Source: an uncultured Christensenella sp.
Lineage (GTDB): Bacteria; Bacillota; Clostridia; Christensenellales; UBA1242
Assembly: GCA_910586385.1 (NCBI GenBank)
Contig: CAJUGX010000009.1
Location: forward strand, 1 to 10,056
Direction of reading: 5' to 3'
Length of the DNA stretch: 10,056 bases
Below are positions 1 to 4,030 of the stretch, in pieces. Under the pieces are notes generated by a model. That model had not been told where the DNA came from. It saw only the letters and a list, made by a program, of their open reading frames with translations, and ran no database searches. Position numbers and translations under genes: made by a program. Every line of letters begins with the position of its first letter. Position 1 is the first letter of the stretch.

Positions 1-4
1 TTGG

Positions 5-33
5 AAAAGAGAGGGGAAATTCCTCTCTTTTTT
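5..33 (+). terminator. Rho-independent terminator of the upstream (off-window) gene
   Basis: A perfect 10-bp stem (AAAAGAGAGG at 5-14, CCTCTCTTTT at 22-31) encloses a 7-nt loop and runs into a T tract. It lies 210 bp upstream of spo0A, so it most likely ends a gene that finishes left of the window. It also means spo0A needs its own promoter. Confidence 0.8.
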
Positions 34-125
34 GTGTAACGATGAAAACATATATATGATGAAAATATTTCAAAATCTTGGCAAATTCTCTCAATTTCAG
101 TTGTATAGTTTGCGTTTAGTCAATA

Positions 126-132
126 TTCGACA
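126..132 (-). promoter_or_regulatory. Putative 0A box upstream of spo0A
   Basis: The sequence TTCGACA is the exact reverse complement of the Spo0A-binding 0A box TGTCGAA known from Bacillus and Clostridium. It lies 112 bp upstream of the spo0A start, about 50 bp upstream of the transcription start inferred from the candidate promoter at 144-172. Spo0A autoregulation is established in B. subtilis, so a self-controlling loop is plausible. A single 7-mer can occur by chance in AT-rich intergenic DNA, so the call rests mainly on its position before spo0A. Confidence 0.5.
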
Positions 133-143
133 ATTCTCTTATG

Positions 144-172
144 ATGACGACAAAATAACAAAAATTTATATT
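144..172 (+). promoter_or_regulatory. Weak candidate promoter for spo0A
   Basis: ATGACG (144-149, 4/6 match to TTGACA) is followed 17 bp later by TATATT (167-172, 5/6 match to TATAAT). Transcription would start near 179 and give a leader of about 65 nt. The poor -35 element would suit a promoter that needs an activator, and the 0A box at 126-132 lies just upstream. No good sigma-H-type site was recognised. This is the best of several weak candidates. Confidence 0.35.
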
Positions 173-207
173 TAGATATTTTGTCAGATTATGTTATCTT
201 AATCCTG

Positions 208-227
208 TTTTGTTAGCGATAGCAAAA
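208..227 (+). other. Leader hairpin just upstream of the spo0A ribosome binding site
   Basis: TTTTGTTA (208-215) pairs with TAGCAAAA (220-227), with one G-U wobble, around a GCGA loop. GCGA fits the stable GNRA tetraloop class. The stem ends five bases before the AAGGAG ribosome binding site at 232-237. There is no T run on the 3' side, so it is not a terminator. It could affect translation or mRNA stability; this is inference. Confidence 0.4.
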
Positions 228-243
228 AAATAAGGAGAAGAAT

Positions 244-993
244 ATGGATAATATAATCGAAAAACATTTACCAAAGATTTACATCGCAGACAGCGAAGAA
301 GAAAGTGGGGTTGCTGAATATTTTAAGAAGAATGGAAACTTTGAGTTTGTTGGTTCTTCTGGCGATGGACTTCAAGTTGTGAAAGATGTCACTGCTTTGA
401 AACCGGACATTCTTGTCACAGAAGTTGTGCTTTCAAACTTGGACGGCTTTGCAGTGCTTGATCAACTTAGACAACTGAAGGATAAAATGCCAAAAGTGTT
501 TTTTGTGTCAAATCTCTCTCACAGCGGGTTTGTGACAAAAGCGATTCAATCAGGAGCAAGTTATTTCATGGTCAAACCAATTTCACCAGAAAATCTTGAA
601 AACAGGATTTTGGAGGTGTTCAACAATGACGCGCACAAGGACGGGGCAAAACAGTTGGATGAGAGAATTTCAAACATCTTCATCAGCATTGGTATCCCTG
701 CCCACATCAAGGGTTATCAATTTTTGAGGGAGGCTGTCAAGCTTGCAGTTGAAGAGCCTGAGATAATTGGTTCTATCACAAAGAAACTTTATCCAACAAT
801 TGCAGAGAGATTTGAAACAAGCTCAAGCAAGGTTGAAAGAGGCATGAGACATGCCATTGAAGTTGCTTGGAATAGGGGCAAAATTGAAAATATAAATAAT
901 ATTTTCGGACTTAAAATATATAATAGAAATGAGAAGCCTACAAACGGAGAACTTATCGCGCTTATTGCCGACAAAATGATTATGGATGGCTAA
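244..993 (+). CDS. spo0A: Spo0A-family response regulator with Asp-to-Glu change at the phosphorylation site
   Basis: Spo0A is the cytoplasmic master transcription factor of sporulation entry; it binds 0A boxes when its receiver domain is phosphorylated. The 249 aa length is close to the usual ~265. Residues ~10-127 form the receiver and ~138-249 the Spo0A DNA-binding domain. The recognition region VERGMRHAIEVAW (197-209) closely matches the family, including E198, R199 and R202, which correspond to DNA-contacting residues. In the receiver, K111 (in SYFMVKP) and S89 (Ser in place of the switch Thr) are kept. The phospho-acceptor position, normally Asp in VLDIIMP, is Glu60 (TEVVLS, codon gaa 421-423). 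The usual Asp-Asp pair after strand 1 is D16-S17. The start is fixed by AAGGAG at 232-237, 6 nt before ATG. No clear terminator follows. Family assignment is firm; phosphorylation independence is inferred. Confidence 0.93.
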   Translation: MDNIIEKHLPKIYIADSEEESGVAEYFKKNGNFEFVGSSGDGLQVVKDVTALKPDILVTEVVLSNLDGFAVLDQLRQLKDKMPKVFFVSNLSHSGFVTKAIQSGASYFMVKPISPENLENRILEVFNNDAHKDGAKQLDERISNIFISIGIPAHIKGYQFLREAVKLAVEEPEIIGSITKKLYPTIAERFETSSSKVERGMRHAIEVAWNRGKIENINNIFGLKIYNRNEKPTNGELIALIADKMIMDG

Positions 994-1060
994 AAACATG
1001 CAAAAACGCAACTTTTTTCACATTTTTTGCCCAAATTCATAAAAAAATTTTGTGTTAGGT

Positions 1061-1080
1061 ATTGAATTTATAAATTCGAT
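1061..1080. promoter_or_regulatory. Palindrome overlapping the -35 element (possible operator)
   Basis: GAATTTATAAATTC (1064-1077) is a perfect 14-bp palindrome. The symmetry extends to 20 bp (1061-1080) with a single mismatched pair. It covers the -35 hexamer and part of the spacer, where a dimeric repressor could block RNA polymerase. No regulator can be named. AT-rich palindromes also arise by chance. Confidence 0.35.
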
Positions 1081-1090
1081 GTGATATAAT
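1062..1090 (+). promoter_or_regulatory. Promoter of the 542 aa secreted protein gene
   Basis: TTGAAT (1062-1067), a 17-bp spacer and a consensus TATAAT (1085-1090) preceded by TG (1082-1083) form an extended -10 promoter. Transcription should start near 1097, giving a leader of about 19 nt that carries TAGGAGGT (1103-1110). This is one of the strongest promoter and ribosome-site pairs in the window, so high expression is expected. Confidence 0.8.
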
Positions 1091-1115
1091 ACAACATGTT
1101 ATTAGGAGGTTTTTT

Positions 1116-2744
1116 ATGTCTAGAACGCTCTCGAAGGTCTTGATTATCTGTGCTCTTGTGGTTGTTTTGCCACTTATGATCGCAGGGACTGCATTTGCTG
1201 CTTATTATGCAATCAATGCAACTGTTTCAATTGAAATCTTTGTTGACCAACTTGTTGATGGTGGTCGTGCTGAGGTTTCTTACAACAACCAAACTGGAAG
1301 AATAGACAAAAAACTTGAAGTTACTGATGGGCACCTCAAGAAGGTTACTTTCAAAACTTCTGCAGTTGGTTACAATTTTGTTGGCTGGTATGCTGGCACT
1401 TACAAAGCTTATACAGAAGCGCTTGCAAGTGGAAGCACAATCAATTATGCTCTTACGACAAAAGATGCAAAAGTCAACATGACAGATTATCAAAATCTTG
1501 TTGCTGTTTTTGAAGCTAAGCATTACACTGTAAGTTACAGATATATCGACAGCCCAGAAAATGGTGTTGAAGTGCTTACTGCTCCATCAAGTGACGAAAG
1601 ATTTCTTGTCGATGGAAAAGAAGACACTGTTGGAAAGACAGATTTTGTTTATGGCGAAAAACTCCACACTATCGAATTGAAAGTTAGCGAAACATATCCA
1701 GATGCTGACAAATGGACATTTGATGGTTGGTATGTTGGAACAAAGAAATATACAACTGCAACTTTCACTGAAACCGGTGCAATCGAACTTACTGGAACTT
1801 GGAAAGAAGCTCAACACATCAGCCTCACTTACCTTGATGAAAACGGAAACGAACTTGTAAAGACTTCTGCTGATGAAGATGTAAGAACTGACTTCTATGC
1901 AAACTACACATATGATCTTCTTGATCCAATGAGTTTCACTTATGGTGAAGGATTTGTTGAAAACGGATACGCTTACACTTGGAAAGATGTTGAGACTGGA
2001 AATGCTTTGACAAAACTTAACTCAGACAGAGACGTAACTGTTAAGATTGCAAAGAGCCCAGTTGTTTATAGGGCAAAACTTGTTTATGACGATGCAGAAC
2101 TTCAACTCAAAAATGTTTCAAGCGAATTGACATTCTCAATTGAAAACAAAAATACTCTTGATGCTTGGAACAATGCTGACAACTGGACAGCAACTTACGC
2201 ATTCTGGCATTTCGATCACTTGACATACAATGATGAGCCTGTTACAGATTTTGCATCTATAATTGATGGTATAATTAACTCAGACGAATATAAACATACT
2301 TCAACAGAAATCACAATCAATGCTGTTAAGAAGGCAGATGTTACTGCTGTTCAATTTGTAAATTTGAAGTATGCAAGCGATGAAGATTTCGAATATAAAG
2401 GAAATGTTTATAAGGGAACAACACTTCTCAGAGGTGAGGATTCTTTGACAGAAGAAACATTCACAAATACTTTTTACCAAACACTTAAATTGCTTAACGA
2501 TGGTGCTTTGGCAGATTTCTACAATGCGGCAGGAAACCAAGGTAAGTTGAAATTGGTTGGAGCAAAAATTAAACTTGACGGAAGCAGCACAGATTTCGTT
2601 TTTGATGAAACAACTACAATGAATGATTTTGTTGAATTCGTTTATGAATGGAAAGGAGGAAATGTTTCAATCCCTGAAGGATCATCAACATTGACACTTG
2701 AGATTATTGTTTGCTTCGATCTCGATACTGAGGTTTTGGCTTAA
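1116..2744 (+). CDS. Secreted protein with InlB-type repeats
   Basis: This 542 aa protein is probably exported and acts outside the cell. Residues 1-28 are a Sec signal peptide: basic start (R3, K7), hydrophobic core 8-23, and AFA before a likely cut after A28. Two modules resemble the Listeria/Bacteroides (InlB B-type, MucBP/SHIRT-like) repeat: ~50-132 with GYNFVGWYAG at 85-94, and ~137-229 with WTFDGWYVG at 200-208 and a closing TGTW at 226-229. A third, divergent strand-rich unit starts at ~234 (ISLTYLDENGNE). The rest, ~325-542, is probably beta-rich and I do not recognise it. There is no LPXTG motif, lipobox or C-terminal membrane anchor, so it is either released or bound non-covalently. 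The start is set by TAGGAGGT (1103-1110). It has its own promoter and is not clearly in an operon with spo0A. A role in adhesion or wall structure is possible but unproven. Confidence 0.85.
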   Translation: MSRTLSKVLIICALVVVLPLMIAGTAFAAYYAINATVSIEIFVDQLVDGGRAEVSYNNQTGRIDKKLEVTDGHLKKVTFKTSAVGYNFVGWYAGTYKAYTEALASGSTINYALTTKDAKVNMTDYQNLVAVFEAKHYTVSYRYIDSPENGVEVLTAPSSDERFLVDGKEDTVGKTDFVYGEKLHTIELKVSETYPDADKWTFDGWYVGTKKYTTATFTETGAIELTGTWKEAQHISLTYLDENGNELVKTSADEDVRTDFYANYTYDLLDPMSFTYGEGFVENGYAYTWKDVETGNALTKLNSDRDVTVKIAKSPVVYRAKLVYDDAELQLKNVSSELTFSIENKNTLDAWNNADNWTATYAFWHFDHLTYNDEPVTDFASIIDGIINSDEYKHTSTEITINAVKKADVTAVQFVNLKYASDEDFEYKGNVYKGTTLLRGEDSLTEETFTNTFYQTLKLLNDGALADFYNAAGNQGKLKLVGAKIKLDGSSTDFVFDETTTMNDFVEFVYEWKGGNVSIPEGSSTLTLEIIVCFDLDTEVLA

Positions 2745-2785
2745 CACTTGCTTGCAATAAAATTTGAAAAAACTTTGAAAAAAAG

Positions 2786-2815
2786 TTGACACTCGCTCTC
2801 TTGATATGATATATT
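2786..2815 (+). promoter_or_regulatory. Promoter of the tRNA-Val gene
   Basis: A perfect TTGACA (2786-2791) is followed after 18 bp by TATATT (2810-2815), with TG at 2807-2808 giving an extended -10. Transcription should start near 2822, a few bases before the mature tRNA 5' end at 2829, as expected for a monocistronic tRNA gene. Confidence 0.75.
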
Positions 2816-2824
2816 TAGAGAGCG
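2794..2824. repeat. Inverted repeat flanking the tRNA promoter -10 region
   Basis: CGCTCTCT (2794-2801) and AGAGAGCG (2817-2824) are perfect 8-bp inverted copies separated by 15 bp, with the -10 element between them. The arms are GC-richer than the surroundings. They could be operator half-sites. They are not followed by a T run, so this is not a terminator for the gene ending at 2744. Confidence 0.5.
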
Positions 2825-2828
2825 TTGA

Positions 2829-2904
2829 GGGAGTTTAGCTCAGTTGGTAGAGTACCTGCCTTACAAGCAGAGGGTCATAGGTTCGAGCCCTATAACTCCC
2901 ACCA
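2829..2904 (+). tRNA. tRNA-Val (anticodon UAC)
   Basis: The 76-nt cloverleaf is complete. The acceptor arms GGGAGTT and AACTCCC pair over 7 bp, the D arm is standard, the anticodon loop CTTACAA has TAC at positions 34-36, and the T arm ATAGG-TTCGAGC-CCTAT pairs fully. The discriminator is A and CCA is encoded (2902-2904). The first anticodon-stem pair is a C27-A43 mismatch, which most tRNA-Val lack, but the other four pairs are intact and the gene is probably functional. It reads GUA and, with a modified wobble base, other valine codons. Confidence 0.97.
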
Positions 2905-2907
2905 GAC

Positions 2908-2940
2908 AAAAGCATGACAGAAGTCATGCTTTTTCTTTTT
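2908..2940 (+). terminator. Rho-independent terminator of the tRNA-Val gene
   Basis: AGCATGAC (2911-2918) and GTCATGCT (2923-2930) form a perfect 8-bp stem around an AGAA loop. The stem can extend through AAA (2908-2910) with TTT (2931-2933), and a T-rich tract continues to 2940. It ends the single-gene tRNA transcript. Confidence 0.9.
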
Positions 2941-3028
2941 GCTTTCAGCAAAAAAATAATGTTTGTGTCTGTTGGGGATATGTCTTCATCATGCTCACGC
3001 TTGCAAGCAAGTTCACGCTCTTTGGCAC

Positions 3029-3041
3029 AACTCCCACCAGA
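3029..3041 (+). repeat. 13-nt copy of the tRNA-Val 3' end
   Basis: AACTCCCACCAGA at 3029-3041 is identical to 2894-2906, which spans the last acceptor-stem bases, CCA and two following bases of tRNA-Val. The copies are direct and 135 bp apart. Duplicated tRNA 3' ends mark integration of mobile elements at tRNA genes, so this may be an old attachment-site scar. It could also be the tail of a decayed tRNA duplicate. The DNA between the copies (2907-3028) holds the tRNA terminator and no gene or integrase that I can see. Confidence 0.55.
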
Positions 3042-3118
3042 AAGAGAAGGAACGGATATAGCGACGTTTCTTCTTTGTTGCCAAGATTTTTGTCCATATT
3101 TCTGGATGCGGCGAAATA

Positions 3119-3125
3119 TGTCGAA
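3119..3125 (+). promoter_or_regulatory. Putative 0A box (distal) upstream of the Ig-like membrane protein gene
   Basis: TGTCGAA is a perfect match to the Spo0A box. Its centre lies about 47 bp upstream of the inferred transcription start, a usual activator distance. A second, one-mismatch copy in the same orientation follows 20 bp later, about two helical turns, so both would lie on the same face of the DNA. Confidence 0.45.
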
Positions 3126-3131
3126 AAATAT

Positions 3132-3161
3132 TTGTGGCAGTCGAAATAAATGTGCTATAAC
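3132..3161 (+). promoter_or_regulatory. Promoter of the Ig-like membrane protein gene
   Basis: TTGTGG (3132-3137, first three bases match TTGACA), an 18-bp spacer and TATAAC (3156-3161, 5/6). The weak -35 would suit dependence on an activator such as Spo0A. Transcription would start at about 3168-3170, almost on the ATG at 3170, so the mRNA would have little or no leader. Confidence 0.5.
3139..3145 (+). promoter_or_regulatory. Putative 0A box (proximal), one mismatch
   Basis: AGTCGAA matches the 0A box at 6 of 7 positions. It falls in the spacer of the promoter at 3132-3161, just downstream of the -35 hexamer. Spo0A bound here could either contact or block RNA polymerase; the sequence does not tell which. 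Confidence 0.35.
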
Positions 3162-3169
3162 AAGACCAT

Positions 3170-3889
3170 ATGAAAGAAAAAGTAAACAAGTGGATGAAGT
3201 GGGTAGTTGCAAGTGTAGTGCTCGTTGTGTTGGTTGCGGGTGTGCTGATTGGGACGCTTTCAAAGAAAGACAAAGGTGTTGACTTGATTGTCACCGCAGA
3301 TGGTATAGCAGTTGAGAAGGGTAAGTATTGTTTGATTGAATACAAAACGAGCATAAAGGATGCTGTTGTTAGATTTAGAATCAAGGATACTGCAATTGCT
3401 GAGGAGTCAGATGGGAATATTTTAGGCAAGACAGTCGGCGAGACAGAACTTGTCATCACGGCGAGATATAAAAGTATGGTATATGAGAAAAGAGTTGCTG
3501 TTGTGGTGATAGAAAAGAATGGTGAGCCTTCAGTTGACCCAAATCCAGAAAAGCCAGATCCGGACAATAATGACGATGATGAAAATAAAACAGATCCAAA
3601 ACCGCCAGTTGAAGAAATGAAAGTGACCCTCCACAAAGTTTTTGGATGTGAGGTAAACGATAAAACAATCGAAGTGACGGTTGGGAAATTGGCAGAGTTT
3701 CAAATTTTGACAGATGAGTTATATTCAAACTCTGAGGTGGAGAGCAATTCTGAAAAGTTGACGGTGAAAGAGTCTGAAGATACACAAAGATTGATAATGC
3801 TCAAAGCCAGTGAAGTTGGAGAATATGAGATAACGCTCAAATTTGACAACAAGGCCATAAGCTATACTGTGATTGCAAAGAGTTTGTGA
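3170..3889 (+). CDS. Membrane-anchored protein with Ig-like domains, unknown function
   Basis: This 239 aa protein has a short cytoplasmic basic start (1-10), one hydrophobic helix at ~11-30 and an extracytoplasmic remainder. No signal-peptidase or lipobox site is evident, so the helix is probably a permanent anchor. Residues ~37-114 resemble a bacterial Ig-like (BIG2) fold: the segment DTAIAEESDGNILGKTVGET (73-92) followed by alternating strands has the typical layout. A linker at ~117-147 is very rich in Pro, Asp, Asn and Lys and should be extended. Residues ~150-239 form a second probable Ig-like unit. There is no catalytic motif; a structural, sensing or binding role at the surface is possible. 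ATG 3170 has no ribosome binding site before it, and neither does Met9 (3194). 3170 keeps the lysines before the membrane helix and sits at the expected transcription start. Confidence 0.8.
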   Translation: MKEKVNKWMKWVVASVVLVVLVAGVLIGTLSKKDKGVDLIVTADGIAVEKGKYCLIEYKTSIKDAVVRFRIKDTAIAEESDGNILGKTVGETELVITARYKSMVYEKRVAVVVIEKNGEPSVDPNPEKPDPDNNDDDENKTDPKPPVEEMKVTLHKVFGCEVNDKTIEVTVGKLAEFQILTDELYSNSEVESNSEKLTVKESEDTQRLIMLKASEVGEYEITLKFDNKAISYTVIAKSL

Positions 3890-3914
3890 GTTTCACATTC
3901 TCTTTTTTCTTTTC
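3885..3914 (+). terminator. Weak possible terminator overlapping the stop codon
   Basis: TGTGA (3885-3889) pairs with TCACA (3893-3897) around a 3-nt loop, followed by a T-rich stretch to ~3913. The stem is short, so the terminator would be weak. No better candidate follows this gene. Confidence 0.3.
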
Positions 3915-3938
3915 AAAGAAGAGGGATGTTTGAAAAGA
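3908..3938. repeat. 10-bp inverted repeat in the intergenic region
   Basis: TCTTTTCAAA (3908-3917) and TTTGAAAAGA (3929-3938) are perfect inverted copies with an 11-bp centre. No T run follows on either strand, so it is not a terminator. It ends 24 bp before the -35 of the phase-variable-type promoter and could be a regulator site or mRNA structure. Confidence 0.4.
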
Positions 3939-3962
3939 GGATAAGAAATTTGCCCCAAACAC

Positions 3963-3992
3963 TTGATATTTCTTTACGGGGGGGGGTATACT
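3963..3992 (+). promoter_or_regulatory. Promoter with a nine-G tract in its spacer (likely phase-variable)
   Basis: TTGATA (3963-3968) and TATACT (3987-3992) are 18 bp apart, and the last nine spacer bases (3978-3986) are all G. Long G runs slip during replication. Loss of one G would give the optimal 17-bp spacing, while gain or loss of several would weaken the promoter. This is the same design as known phase-variable promoters such as Neisseria porA. A nine-G run stands out in such AT-rich DNA. Transcription should start near 3999. Confidence 0.7.
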
Positions 3993-3996
3993 GAAA

Positions 3997-4020
3997 ATGA
4001 ATATATATCTATATATTCAT
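3997..4020 (+). other. Perfect 11-bp inverted repeat at the start of the lipoprotein mRNA
   Basis: ATGAATATATA (3997-4007) and TATATATTCAT (4010-4020) pair perfectly around TC. A copy of GGTATAC lies on each side (3985-3991 and 4022-4028). The repeat covers the inferred transcription start and most of the leader, ending 10 bases before the ATG. It could be an operator or, if transcription starts at its left edge, a 5' hairpin that protects the mRNA. With only two central bases, an RNA hairpin would have to open its inner pairs. Confidence 0.55.
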
Positions 4021-4030
4021 CGGTATACAT

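Noticed and set aside
999..1030. GCAAAAA/TTTTTTGC pairing after spo0A as a terminator
   Set aside because: The stem is almost all A-T with a long loop, and no T tract follows. It is too weak to call, so read-through into the next gene remains possible.
2835..3263. Minus-strand open frame across tRNA-Val and its terminator
   Set aside because: It runs antisense through a complete tRNA gene. The protein-like tail resembles the common mistranslation of tRNA genes.
3013..3636. 207-codon open frame on the minus strand
   Set aside because: It overlaps the Ig-like protein gene antisense. Its product is Ser/Thr/Phe-rich, as expected from the complement of Lys/Glu/Asp-rich coding sequence, and it resembles no known family.
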